Shown here piece by piece: positions 34,601-43,034 of a stretch of 49,740 bases of DNA (positions are counted from its first letter, which is position 1; each line of letters opens with the position of its first letter). The position numbers and the translations under genes are program-made. This DNA is from Pseudomonas sp. GM80 (GTDB taxonomy: Bacteria > Pseudomonadota > Gammaproteobacteria > Pseudomonadales > Pseudomonadaceae): contig NZ_AKJD01000051.1 in the NCBI RefSeq assembly GCF_000282515.1, forward strand, positions 1-49,740, written 5' to 3'. The notes beneath the pieces were generated by a model. That model did no database searches. It had not been told where the DNA came from and saw only the letters and a list, made by a program, of their open reading frames with translations.

Positions 34601-36301
34601 ATGATCGACGAAACAGACGGCACCGACGCACCTTCCCCTGAATCCGACAATCCCACCGATACCAGTCGCCGCCGCTTCCTCGGGGGTGTCGCGGTGCTCG
34701 GCGTCGGCGCGACGCTGGCGGCCTGTGGCAACACCGGCGAACAGCCCGGCAAACCGGCCGAACATCCGTTAACCCCGACCGAGCTGGACAAGGCCCTGCG
34801 CGAGCAGGTGAAAACCGTAGTTGTGATCTACGCCGAGAACCGCAGTTTCAATAACCTGTTCGGTAATTTCCCCGGTGTCGAAAAGCCGCTGGCGGCGCTC
34901 AATCCCGCCGACTATCAGCAACGTGATCGCGACGGCTCATTGCTGCAAACCTTGCCGCCCGTCTGGGGCGGCACCTTGCAGCTCGGCCCGCAAACCCTCG
35001 ATGGCGTGACCTACCCCAGCGCCACACAGTTTCAGGAAAACCTGCCCAACGCGCCGTTCGCCCTTAAAGGCCCGAGCGGCGAGGATCTGCCGTTCGGCCT
35101 GGTGACGCGCGATCTGTGGCACGTGTTCTACCAGAACCAGATGCAGATCAATGGCGGCAAGAACGACAGCTTCGTCGCCTGGGCGGACTCCGGCGGTTTG
35201 ACCATGGGCCATTACGCCCAGAGTCGCTATTCATTGCGCCTGTGGGATGTCGCCAGGGAATTCGTGCTGTGTGACAACTTCTTCCAGGGCGCTTTCGGCG
35301 GTTCGTTCCTCAATCACCAGTACTTGATCAGCGCCACCGCGCCGTTCTATCCGGACGCGGCCAATTCGGTGGCCAAGTCGCAGATCGCTGCCTTGCACAG
35401 CGACGATCCGAAAGATTCGCGCCTGAAACCGCTGGAACAGTCCCCAGCCAGCGCCATGACCGGCCCGCCGCAGTTCGGCCCGAGTGCATTGACCCCGGAT
35501 GGTTTTGGCGTCAACACGCTCGCCCCGCCCTACTGGCCGACGTGGATTCGCGACCCGCAACGCCCGGCGTATGCCAAGCCCGATCTGCCCAATGTCATGG
35601 TGCCGCAGACTCACGAGCACATCGGCGACAAGCTGTCGAAGAAGAATGTCGATTGGGCGTGGTACGCCGGTGCGTGGCAAGCGACGCTGGAGCAGTTCAA
35701 GGATTCCGGCGGCATCCCGAAAATCCCCAACTTTCAGTATCACCATCAGCCATTCAACTACTTCAAACAGCAAGGCCCGGAAAACCCCGCCGAGCGTGAC
35801 AAACGCCTGCGCGATGCCGGTCTGGGTGACGAGTCAACCAGCAACAAGTTCTTCGCCGATGCCGAGGCCGGCAAGCTGCCGGCGGTGAGTTTCTATAAGC
35901 CTCAGGGCAACCTGAACATGCACGCCGGTTACGCCGACGTTGCCTCGGGGGATCGCCATATCGTCCGCGCATTGAAGGTTTTGCGTGAAAGCCCGCAGTG
36001 GAAAAACATGGTGGTGATCGTCACGGTCGACGAAAACGGCGGCTGGTGGGATCACGTCGCGCCGCCCATAGGCGATCGCTGGGGGCCGGGGTCACGGGTG
36101 CCGGCGTTGGTGGTGTCGCCGTTTGCCCGCAAAGGTACGGTGGATCACACGGTGTACGACACCGCATCGATCCTGCGTCTGATCACCCGGGTGTTCCAAC
36201 TGGAAACGCTCGACGGTCTCAAGCAGCGCGATGAAGCGATGATCGCTCGTGGCCAGAAACCCATGGGCGATCTGACCAACGCCCTGCAGCTCCGGGCCTG
36301 A
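34601..36301 (+). CDS. acpA: Tat-exported acid phosphatase/phospholipase C family (AcpA-like)
   Basis: This phosphoesterase-family enzyme of 566 residues matches AcpA-type acid phosphatases and bacterial phospholipases C. The N-terminus carries a twin-arginine signal (TSRRRFLGGVAVLGVGATLAAC, split here, about residues 21-42), with a lipobox-like LAAC at its end. Active-site blocks are VVVIYAENRSFNNLFGNFPG (about 72-91), NHQYLISATAP, and VTVDENGGWWDHVAPP near residue 475. Action is in the periplasm, likely releasing phosphate from organic esters. The next gene encodes an exported unknown protein in the same direction. A weak PhoB-like site precedes it. Confidence 0.9.
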   Translation: MIDETDGTDAPSPESDNPTDTSRRRFLGGVAVLGVGATLAACGNTGEQPGKPAEHPLTPTELDKALREQVKTVVVIYAENRSFNNLFGNFPGVEKPLAALNPADYQQRDRDGSLLQTLPPVWGGTLQLGPQTLDGVTYPSATQFQENLPNAPFALKGPSGEDLPFGLVTRDLWHVFYQNQMQINGGKNDSFVAWADSGGLTMGHYAQSRYSLRLWDVAREFVLCDNFFQGAFGGSFLNHQYLISATAPFYPDAANSVAKSQIAALHSDDPKDSRLKPLEQSPASAMTGPPQFGPSALTPDGFGVNTLAPPYWPTWIRDPQRPAYAKPDLPNVMVPQTHEHIGDKLSKKNVDWAWYAGAWQATLEQFKDSGGIPKIPNFQYHHQPFNYFKQQGPENPAERDKRLRDAGLGDESTSNKFFADAEAGKLPAVSFYKPQGNLNMHAGYADVASGDRHIVRALKVLRESPQWKNMVVIVTVDENGGWWDHVAPPIGDRWGPGSRVPALVVSPFARKGTVDHTVYDTASILRLITRVFQLETLDGLKQRDEAMIARGQKPMGDLTNALQLRA

Positions 36302-36318
36302 GCAAAGGGTCCTGCGAG

Positions 36319-36358
36319 GTGGCGCAAAAAACTGCGCATGACCGCTTTTCTGCGCCAC
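36319..36358. repeat. Two alternative hairpins in the acpA/downstream gap
   Basis: GTGGCGCA (36319-36326) pairs exactly with TGCGCCAC (36351-36358). The same 5' arm can instead pair GCGCA with TGCGC over a six-base loop. The shared arm allows two exclusive structures between the phosphatase and the next gene. Confidence 0.45.
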
Positions 36359-36419
36359 GCGGCTGATCCACTATGAGCCGCCCCCGACCGACGGGAACCA
36401 CGCTGAAAAGGATCTGAGC

Positions 36420-37586
36420 ATGTTCAAACTCGCAGGACTGACCCTCGCCGCGCTGACGTTGAGCGCGGCCGCCCACGCCGATGTCGACTTGAAGCTGGGC
36501 AGCACCGAGCGCGTCACGCGCCTCTTCGCCTATCCCAACAATTGCAACGTGATCTGCTTTCGCAACTGGTCGCTGGAGCAGACCGTCGCCCACTACCTGA
36601 GCCAAAGCGTGCAGCGCGACGGCTACACCGACGCCAGGGTTCTGGTGAAAAACGATAACGGCCAGCTCTACGCTGAAATCAGTGGCGTGCCGCAGGGCTA
36701 TGACAAGCCGCTGTCCGCGCTGCTCGACGCCGGCGACCTGGCTTATACCGGCGCCAGCAAACTCAACGCCGACGGCAAGTGGGCGTACAGCTGGTACCTG
36801 TTCCTGCCGCTGGGCATGGCATTGGAAAATCGCAAAAGTATTGAGTTGCTGCACTTCCCGCCGGATTACTCACTGACTCAGGCGCAGGATTATTTACGGT
36901 CCAACACCACGGATCGCTGGGCAGCGCTGCTCACTTTCAACGGCATTCCCGCCGAGCAGACGCCAGCCTTCCAGACCATCATCGACATCGCCCCGATCGC
37001 GGCGCCGTCCAGTGCGGGCAAGGATCTCGAAGGTGTTTATGACTACTTCAAGGACTATCAGACCACGCTGGTCCAACAGTTCAGCCAGAACGCCGCCGGC
37101 ACAACCCTGCCGATGGTCGCATTCGGTGCGCCGGTGCGTAACTGGATCAAGCAGCAATACGGGCCGACCGTGAATGTCCTGGGCCTGGCGACCATCAGCC
37201 CGAGCGCAGGCGTGAAAGTGCCGGTATTGGGCTCCAACCACCCGAGCTACATCTGGTACGCCGCTGACCCGGCGAGCTACGACGGCGACACGGCCAAGGC
37301 GGATGCGGCCGGCCTCAAGGTCATGGGTCAGGACTTGAGCGCCGCCTGTTGGCAGGCCGACATGGGCACCAGACCGGCAAGCAATGCGCAGACCACGCTC
37401 AACAATTGCACGCAGACCTGGCAAGTGACGCAGAAAGGCAAAACCTGCGAACTGTTCTACACCTCGATCCGTAACCTAAGCCAGCCAGAGGCCGCCGCCA
37501 AATGCGCCTCGACGCCAATCAAGGCGCAACTCAAGCAATTGCAGGCGCCACTGCCGCAAGCCGCGGTTGCAGCACCGCATCTGTAA
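36420..37586 (+). CDS. Exported protein of unknown function, beside AcpA
   Basis: I do not recognise this 388-residue protein. It has a Sec signal peptide (MFKLAGLTLAALTLSAAAHA, cleavage after residue 20). Five or more Cys follow (two in NNCNVICF, one each near DLSAACW, LNNCTQTW and GKTCELFY), suggesting periplasmic disulfides. Mixed alpha/beta content, no membrane segment after the signal. ATG is preceded by AAGGA. It lies 118 bp after acpA on the same strand, and a functional link with the phosphatase (inhibitor, chaperone or co-secreted factor) is possible but unproven. Confidence 0.85.
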   Translation: MFKLAGLTLAALTLSAAAHADVDLKLGSTERVTRLFAYPNNCNVICFRNWSLEQTVAHYLSQSVQRDGYTDARVLVKNDNGQLYAEISGVPQGYDKPLSALLDAGDLAYTGASKLNADGKWAYSWYLFLPLGMALENRKSIELLHFPPDYSLTQAQDYLRSNTTDRWAALLTFNGIPAEQTPAFQTIIDIAPIAAPSSAGKDLEGVYDYFKDYQTTLVQQFSQNAAGTTLPMVAFGAPVRNWIKQQYGPTVNVLGLATISPSAGVKVPVLGSNHPSYIWYAADPASYDGDTAKADAAGLKVMGQDLSAACWQADMGTRPASNAQTTLNNCTQTWQVTQKGKTCELFYTSIRNLSQPEAAAKCASTPIKAQLKQLQAPLPQAAVAAPHL

Positions 37587-37641
37587 CCGATGACGGGATT
37601 CCCGTGTCAGCCAGAGCTGACGCGGGATGCGTCTATCGCGC

Positions 37642-37657
37642 CTGTCAGATCTGACAG
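37642..37657. promoter_or_regulatory. Perfect 16-bp palindrome before the SET-domain gene
   Basis: CTGTCAGATCTGACAG is its own reverse complement. A further CTGACAG lies at 37715-37721. The site is about 110 bp before the SET gene start and fits an operator for a dimeric regulator. An imperfect hairpin (37601-37626) lies just upstream. Confidence 0.5.
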
Positions 37658-37764
37658 TAGACCCGTCTCGGCACATACACGACGATTGGTTCCACAGAAC
37701 GTGTTGCAGGACTGACAGGACGTCAGCCTTCGGGAGTCGCAACACCCGAACAACAAGGAACGTT

Positions 37765-38289
37765 ATGAACAGCCATGCCTTTCAAGCCAGTCAGGCGAGG
37801 GATGCAAAAGGGATTTATCCGTTCGCCGGACTGCCTGTTCGCCTGGGTTTCCCCTCCTGCCTTGATTTCGAAATCGTTCACCCGGACGCGGGCAATGGCG
37901 CAGCAGTGGTGGCCCGGCGGGATTTTCTGCGTATCAGTCGGATGTGCCGGGTGTCCGGGCAATTGCTGCCCTATCGGTGTCGGCAAACCCGCCAGTTGCA
38001 GATCGGCATTCACATTTACGACCCGCGTTTTTGCGGCCTGCTGGAGCACTCCTGCGACCCCAACGTCTTTCTCGACATGAGCGAGTTATGGCTGTGGGCG
38101 CTGAAAGATATCCACAGCGGCGAGCGCCTGACCATGGATTACGCCGCCACCGAAGACAAACTCCTGCAGCAGTTCGCCTGCACGTGCGGAGCGTCGCTCT
38201 GTCGCGGGTGGATCACCGGCTACGACGATCCACCCTCCCTTGAAGGTCAGCACTTTCTACAGCGTTGGCGACATTCGAGCGGGCGCTGA
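37765..38289 (+). CDS. SET-domain protein
   Basis: The 174-residue protein has the core of a SET-domain lysine methyltransferase. GLLEHSCDPNVFLDMSELWLW (about residues 93-113) matches the NHSCxPN motif, GERLTMDYA matches the GEELxxDY motif, and a post-SET-like cysteine cluster ACTCGASLCRG follows. ATG at 37765 is preceded by AAGGA. SET proteins use S-adenosylmethionine to methylate protein lysines; bacterial targets are mostly unknown. The N-terminal part (residues 1-60) seems shortened compared with eukaryotic forms. It is convergent with the carbonic anhydrase gene, 7 bp apart. Confidence 0.87.
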   Translation: MNSHAFQASQARDAKGIYPFAGLPVRLGFPSCLDFEIVHPDAGNGAAVVARRDFLRISRMCRVSGQLLPYRCRQTRQLQIGIHIYDPRFCGLLEHSCDPNVFLDMSELWLWALKDIHSGERLTMDYAATEDKLLQQFACTCGASLCRGWITGYDDPPSLEGQHFLQRWRHSSGR

Positions 38290-38296
38290 CGCGGTT

Positions 38297-38941
38297 TTAC
38301 GGCGCGCCGACCGGACGCAAACGATATTGCGGCGGCAACTGCTCGAAACCACTGATGGTGGTGTTGAGACTTTTCCAGCGACCGTCCTTGATGCCATAGA
38401 TGCACCCGTGGATCGACAGGCTCTGCCCGCGATGCCAGGCGTTCTGGATGATGCTGGTGTGGGCGACGTTGGCCACTTGCTGGACCACGTTGAGTTCGCA
38501 GAGCCGATCGACCTGCTCTTCTTCGGTCGGCAACTTGGCCAGTTCTTCGCGTTTTTCGTAGTACAGATCGCGGATCGACCGCAGCCAGCCGTCGATCAGG
38601 CCGAACTGACGGTCCTGCATCGAGGCGCGCACACCGCCGCAGCCGTAGTGGCCGGTGACAAGGATGTGTTTGACCTTGAGCACATCGACCGCGTACTGAA
38701 TCACCGACAGGCAATTGAGGTCGGTGTGCAGCACCACGTTGGCAACGTTACGGTGAACGAACAGGTCGCCGGGCAACATGCCAACGATTTCGTTGGCCGG
38801 CACACGTGCGTCGGAACAGCCGATCCACAGGTATTCCGGCGTTTGCTGGCGCGCCAGCTTGGCGAAAAAATCCGGGTCTTCCTTGGTGATCGCGTCAGCC
38901 CAACGCTCGTTGTTATCAATCAGGTCTTGTAAGTCGTGCAT
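38297..38941 (-). CDS. can: Beta-carbonic anhydrase
   Basis: The enzyme interconverts CO2 and bicarbonate in the cytosol. In the 214-residue product the zinc ligands fall at the same numbers as in E. coli Can: Cys42, Asp44 (CSDARVPANE), His98 and Cys101 (GHYGCGG). The dimer-interface HRNVANVV and C-terminal block LSIHGCIYGI are present. ATG at 38941 with GAGG upstream is chosen over TTG at 38956. It lies at the start of the second housekeeping block. Confidence 0.96.
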   Translation of the reverse strand: MHDLQDLIDNNERWADAITKEDPDFFAKLARQQTPEYLWIGCSDARVPANEIVGMLPGDLFVHRNVANVVLHTDLNCLSVIQYAVDVLKVKHILVTGHYGCGGVRASMQDRQFGLIDGWLRSIRDLYYEKREELAKLPTEEEQVDRLCELNVVQQVANVAHTSIIQNAWHRGQSLSIHGCIYGIKDGRWKSLNTTISGFEQLPPQYRLRPVGAP

Positions 38942-39082
38942 GCTGTAAGGCCTCAAGAAAGATGCGCTGGTATGACAGTCGACCGCCCGTCGGGGTCACG
39001 CCGCCATCGCAAGTGATTTCATGGGAATTCTCGTGTGCCTGGTGAGTCCACCTTAGTAAGGCCCACAGTATGAGGATTTGCC

Positions 39083-39487
39083 ATGACTGATTCACGACGC
39101 CCTTACGATGCGGTGCAACCGGAGCCCATCGATGATAACGAAGACCGCATGGGTTCGGTGCATGAGCTGGATTTCGATGAAGACGAGCCGAGCGCGAAGA
39201 TTGGTGATGAGATTCCAGAACGTGAACGCGAGCAGTTGATGCCCAGTGAGCGCGTGCGTGAGGCGGGCATGACCGGGGCTTCGGTCAGCGATCATGAGCC
39301 AACGGACGATGACATGAGCCCGGAAACCCTGATTCATGAAGACGGTGCGCGGGATGCCGAAGAGGCCGGTGAAGGTAATCCGGCAGATTGGGACTTGAGC
39401 CTGGTCGATGAAGACGACATCGGCGGTGGTAACGGGCTGGATGAAGCGGAGCTGGCGCGGCGCGATCCGCTGGACGGTAACCGCTAA
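39083..39487 (+). CDS. Acidic protein of unknown function
   Basis: This 134-residue protein is very acidic (many DE runs, for example DFDEDEP and LVDEDDIGGGNGLDEAELA) and has no membrane segment. Similar pseudomonad proteins are often labelled serine kinase/phosphatase, but I see no catalytic motif, so no function is assigned. It looks partly disordered. GAGG lies 7 bp before ATG. It is divergent from can, with a 141-bp shared upstream region, and is followed by a paired REP element. Confidence 0.85.
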   Translation: MTDSRRPYDAVQPEPIDDNEDRMGSVHELDFDEDEPSAKIGDEIPEREREQLMPSERVREAGMTGASVSDHEPTDDDMSPETLIHEDGARDAEEAGEGNPADWDLSLVDEDDIGGGNGLDEAELARRDPLDGNR

Positions 39488-39500
39488 CAGACGCGCCTTC

Positions 39501-39592
39501 CTGTAGGAGCTGCCGAAGGCTGCGATCTTTTGATCTTTTTTTGCATGACCCGGAACAAGATCAAAAGATCGCAGCCTGCGGCAGCTCCTACA
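39501..39592. repeat. Paired REP-like element, family A
   Basis: Half-units 39501-39537 and 39557-39592 are near-exact reverse complements separated by about 19 bp. They lie between the convergent acidic-protein gene and rimI. Confidence 0.92.
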
Positions 39593-39626
39593 GGGGGATG
39601 TTGTATCCGCAGAATGAGTCAGGGGA

Positions 39627-40079
39627 TCAGTCGACCAGGGTGCAGGCCATGACCACAGCGTCTTCGCGCCCGCCCACCGCCGGATAATAATCCCGGCGCC
39701 GGCCGATTTCGTTGAAACCATAGCGCTCGTACAAGCGGAACGCCGAGCGATTGCTGTCGCGCACTTCGAGAAAGCACTCCCGAGCTTGCGCCGCATACGC
39801 CCGCGACATCAGATGCTCGAGCAACGTCAGCCCCAAGCCTCGCCCCTGATTCTCCGGTTTAACCGTGATATTGAGCAGGTGCGCCTCATCCAGAATGATC
39901 TGCACCACGCCATGCCCGACCTGTTGCTGCCCTTCGAACATCAGCCAGATCTGGTATTTGCCCAAGCCGTCGAGAAAAATGCCCCGAGTCCATGGATGGC
40001 TGTAAGCGGCGAATTCAATCTTCAGCACAGCGTCCAGATCCGCCTCGATCATCGGGCGGAAGGTTACAGCGTCACTCAT
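39627..40079 (-). CDS. rimI: Ribosomal-protein S18-alanine N-acetyltransferase
   Basis: RimI acetylates the N-terminal Ala of ribosomal protein S18 (and can be active on other proteins). The 150-residue GNAT fold shows the acetyl-CoA loop VKPENQGRGLGLTLLEHLMS (about residues 73-92). LEVRDSNRSAFRLYERYGFNEIGRRRDYY follows; split here, about 104-132. Its start overlaps the end of the holD-like gene by 8 bp, matching the holD-rimI order of E. coli. Confidence 0.96.
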   Translation of the reverse strand: MSDAVTFRPMIEADLDAVLKIEFAAYSHPWTRGIFLDGLGKYQIWLMFEGQQQVGHGVVQIILDEAHLLNITVKPENQGRGLGLTLLEHLMSRAYAAQARECFLEVRDSNRSAFRLYERYGFNEIGRRRDYYPAVGGREDAVVMACTLVD

Positions 40080-40857
40080 TCGATTCTTTCCAGCGCGCCA
40101 TCAGCCGACGCATGGCTTGCCACACAGCGGCCTTGCGCTGTGGCTCTTCCATTAACAACTCCAGACCGGGAATGGCCCAGGCCGAGCCCAGACCTTCGAT
40201 CTGCAATTCACGATTGAATGCTTCAGCGTCCGCTTCACCGGCAAAACGCACTGCCGGCAGGCCGATCAGCCACAGGCAGGCGCACGGTGCGGCTTCCATT
40301 TGTACCGAAAGGAAGCCCTGGACGAAGTCGCGCGCCGCCTCCGGGCCCTGATCCATGGTGCCGCGATTGAGCCACGGCCAACGCACTGGCTCGCCGACGA
40401 TTTGCGGTGCATCCGGCAGACCGGCGGCGCGCAGCATGTCTTTGAGCAGCAGATAAGCCGGGTCGCGGCTCTGGAACGGTTCGCCTGTGGGTAACTCGAC
40501 CAACAGCAGGCAGCGCCCGGCACGGAGCAATTGCAGAGCGAAACGCGGTGGCGGCACCGGCGCGGGTTTGGCCACCACGGGGGTGTCGTCGGCCGCTTCT
40601 ACCGGTTTGGCGTTGGTTCGGGTGCTGGCCAGCGAAGGGCGTGGCACTTCGATTTTCGGCCGTTCGCTCGGACGCGCAGCAGCCTGCGCGGGCGCTTCAG
40701 CCTGAGGCGCGGGCATCACCTGCGCCTCTACCTCGGGCTCGGGCATGTCCAGCAGCTCGGGCCGCGACGGCGCGGCGAAAGGCAATTCGGTGCGCGGCAG
40801 CCAGTTGACCACCTGCATGGCGTTCAAATAGGCGCGGCGGCGGGACTCGATTAGCAA
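40072..40857 (-). CDS. holD: Putative DNA polymerase III psi subunit (cryptic HolD type)
   Basis: The 261-residue protein has a basic N-terminus, a Pro/Ala/Glu-rich linker (about residues 35-105) and a globular C-terminal half. The N-terminus ESRRRAYLNAMQVVNWLPR aligns without gaps with the start of E. coli psi (TSRRDWQLQQLGITQWSLR): the SRR, a Leu, the Trp and an Arg coincide. That segment binds chi. Position directly before rimI matches holD-rimI of E. coli. I recall that pseudomonads have a cryptic psi; similar proteins are often labelled TonB because of the linker. To include the segment, the start is TTG at 40857; ATG at 40818 would remove it. Confidence 0.65.
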   Translation of the reverse strand: MLIESRRRAYLNAMQVVNWLPRTELPFAAPSRPELLDMPEPEVEAQVMPAPQAEAPAQAAARPSERPKIEVPRPSLASTRTNAKPVEAADDTPVVAKPAPVPPPRFALQLLRAGRCLLLVELPTGEPFQSRDPAYLLLKDMLRAAGLPDAPQIVGEPVRWPWLNRGTMDQGPEAARDFVQGFLSVQMEAAPCACLWLIGLPAVRFAGEADAEAFNRELQIEGLGSAWAIPGLELLMEEPQRKAAVWQAMRRLMARWKESNE

Positions 40858-40869
40858 GGGTCGGCCACT

Positions 40870-40878
40870 TGTGGATAA
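40870..40878 (-). promoter_or_regulatory. DnaA-box match before holD/mksF
   Basis: TGTGGATAA is the exact reverse complement of TTATCCACA. It lies 13 bp upstream of the holD-like start in the divergent region shared with mksF. One perfect 9-mer is expected by chance about every 130 kb on either strand, so this is suggestive only. Confidence 0.35.
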
Positions 40879-41050
40879 CTGAAGTGGGCTGATTCTACCG
40901 CCCTTCGCTCAAGATCGCCCGTTGTTGATCGATAGACTTGATCAACGTCTTCCACAGGGAGAAACGCGACAGTCCGTCCCGAGAGTGAATCGCCTCCTTC
41001 ATGATGCAGTACAATCGCCGCTTTTCATTGCCAACCAGCCGGGCATTCCG

Positions 41051-42343
41051 ATGATCGAACCCAAGCGCGTCTTGCGCGCCCTCGCTGAACACTGGGCGCT
41101 TCTGGAGCCTTTGTGCGAGCATTTCGACCAAGGCACATTGAGCCTCAACGAACTGCGCGCGCAACTGGCCGCCCAACAACTGGACAGCACGCCACAGGAC
41201 ATCACCAGCCTGCTCGACGTGTGGATTCGCCTCGATATTCTGATTCCGGTGGCGAAAAGCCCGAACCGTTTCGAGCTGAACGCGCAGATTCACGACTTCC
41301 TCGCGTACTTGCGCCGTGAACACCGCTTGGGCCTATGCCTGGAAATCGAAGCGTATCTGCGCCACCTCGAGCGTCTGGCTGGTTACATCCAGGACGCCTT
41401 CGACATCCGCGACGGCCACGACCTCGCGCGCCAATTGCGTTTGCTCGACATGCGCGTGCGTGACGTGCTGAAGAAACTCGACAACGACGAACAGGCGCTG
41501 GTGGCGGTGGCCGAACGCGCCAAGACCAGTGACCGGCAGATTCCGCTGCGTCAGCGTTACGCCGAAGTGCTGGCGACGTGGGACGAATACGTCGAGCCGA
41601 TGATCGATCTGGTGAACGCCGACGGTGCCTTCGAACAAGGCGTGCGCAAGGTCGAAACCGTGTTGCTGAAGATGCTCAGCGAGCAACAGCGCCTCGGTCA
41701 CTTGGTTGATGACGACATGTTGTTGCGCACCCACGCGCGCATCCTCGAAATGCAGACCAGCGCTCAGTTGACGTTGCGTCACGCCCGCGAACTGCTGCTG
41801 CCGCTGCGTGAAGAAGCGCGCCGGCACAACGCCGTGACCCGTGGTGCCGCGCTCGCTCTGGCAGCGATTCGCCGCAAAGGCATCGACGCTGTGCCCCAAG
41901 CGGCGATGCCGCTGTTCACCCGCCCGCAAAGCACCTTCCTCGGCAGCGCCAGTCAGGTCGAAGCCTACGTGTATGCGTTGGCGCGTTTCGAGCCGAAACC
42001 GGCGCGTTTCCCGAAAGCGCACAAGACCCAGAAAGGCGAAGCCCCCCGCGCGCCACGCACCGTGCGCGAGATGGTCGACCGTTGCGAAGAAGCCCTCCCG
42101 ATGCCGGATCTGATGACCTGGCTGCTCGAGCAAGAACCGGACGGCGCCACCGACGAATTGCTCTACTGGTTCTCGCGCCTGTCGCGGGAAAAACGCTTCA
42201 AGCGCGAGCGTCTGGAACGCCGCGAATACCACACTCACGAGCACCAGGTCAGCCTGCGCTCCTTCGCCCTGCTCTCGGCCAGCGACAGCGCCGCCGAGGA
42301 TTCTGCGAGCGCCCTCTCTGCAGGTACTTCAAATGCAACTTGA
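41051..42343 (+). CDS. mksF: MksF, kleisin subunit of the MksBEF condensin
   Basis: MksF is the MukF-like kleisin that bridges the SMC heads in the alternative bacterial condensin. The 430-residue product starts with a winged-helix-like region (MIEPKRVLRALAEHWALLEP), and then a long helical body (RHARELLLPLREEARRHNAV, CEEALPMPDLMTWLLEQ). ATG at 41051 is chosen as the first Met giving this N-terminus; the ribosome-binding site is weak. The end overlaps mksE by 11 bp. The order F-E-B matches the known pseudomonad operon. A TACAAT box lies at 41010-41015. Confidence 0.92.
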   Translation: MIEPKRVLRALAEHWALLEPLCEHFDQGTLSLNELRAQLAAQQLDSTPQDITSLLDVWIRLDILIPVAKSPNRFELNAQIHDFLAYLRREHRLGLCLEIEAYLRHLERLAGYIQDAFDIRDGHDLARQLRLLDMRVRDVLKKLDNDEQALVAVAERAKTSDRQIPLRQRYAEVLATWDEYVEPMIDLVNADGAFEQGVRKVETVLLKMLSEQQRLGHLVDDDMLLRTHARILEMQTSAQLTLRHARELLLPLREEARRHNAVTRGAALALAAIRRKGIDAVPQAAMPLFTRPQSTFLGSASQVEAYVYALARFEPKPARFPKAHKTQKGEAPRAPRTVREMVDRCEEALPMPDLMTWLLEQEPDGATDELLYWFSRLSREKRFKRERLERREYHTHEHQVSLRSFALLSASDSAAEDSASALSAGTSNAT

Positions 42344-43034
42344 TCTTTCCGAACTGTCGCAACTCGCGCCGATCTTCCGCGAGCTGTTCAAGGGTTACCA
42401 CGTCAGTCGCCGTGATCCGGAGCTGTACGCGCAGCTGTCGAACTTCCAGGATCAGTACCGCACGCTGTTCAAGGCGTTGGGTTTTGAACTGGTCTGCGAC
42501 ACCCGTGGTTTCTACTACTTCGTACCGGACATGGCCGCAGCAGCGGTGAACAAGACGGCCCAGCGTCTGGCGCTGTTCACCTTCATCCTCGTCGAGCACC
42601 TGGCCGATCAGGGCCGCGACCCGATCGCCGTGCTCGATGGCGGCAGCCTCGGCCGTGAAGAACTGCCATCGTTGCTGGAGAAGTACCGCGACCTGTTCAT
42701 TCAGGCCGAAGTGCAGACCGTTGAAGAACTCGAAGAAAAGATCATGCGCCGCATGACTCAACTGGGTTTCGCCGGCGAAGAAAACGGTGTGTATCGCTTC
42801 CTGCCGCCGATGCACCGTTTCCTCGACGTGTGCCTGTCGGTGCAGCAAGACCGCGATCTGGCAGCCAGCGTACACAGCGTTCTGCCGCTGCCAGCCCCGG
42901 TGCTGATCGACGAAGCGGCGGAAGCCAAATTCCTCGAAACCGACGATCCGCTCGATCTCAGCGAATTCGATGAAGAGAGCGAAGAAGACGCACTGGCCCG
43001 CGCCATTGCCGAAGAACAGGAGTCCGACGCATGA
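42333..43034 (+). CDS. mksE: MksE, accessory subunit of the MksBEF condensin
   Basis: MksE is the MukE-like protein that binds the kleisin MksF. The 233-residue product has tandem winged-helix features (LAPIFRELFKGYHVSRRDPELY, GFELVCDTRGFYYFVPD, then MTQLGFAGEENGVYRFLPPM) and an acidic tail (DPLDLSEFDEESEEDALARA). Start overlaps mksF by 11 bp and its stop overlaps mksB by 4 bp, so all three are translated together in fixed proportion. Confidence 0.92.
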   Translation: MQLDLSELSQLAPIFRELFKGYHVSRRDPELYAQLSNFQDQYRTLFKALGFELVCDTRGFYYFVPDMAAAAVNKTAQRLALFTFILVEHLADQGRDPIAVLDGGSLGREELPSLLEKYRDLFIQAEVQTVEELEEKIMRRMTQLGFAGEENGVYRFLPPMHRFLDVCLSVQQDRDLAASVHSVLPLPAPVLIDEAAEAKFLETDDPLDLSEFDEESEEDALARAIAEEQESDA

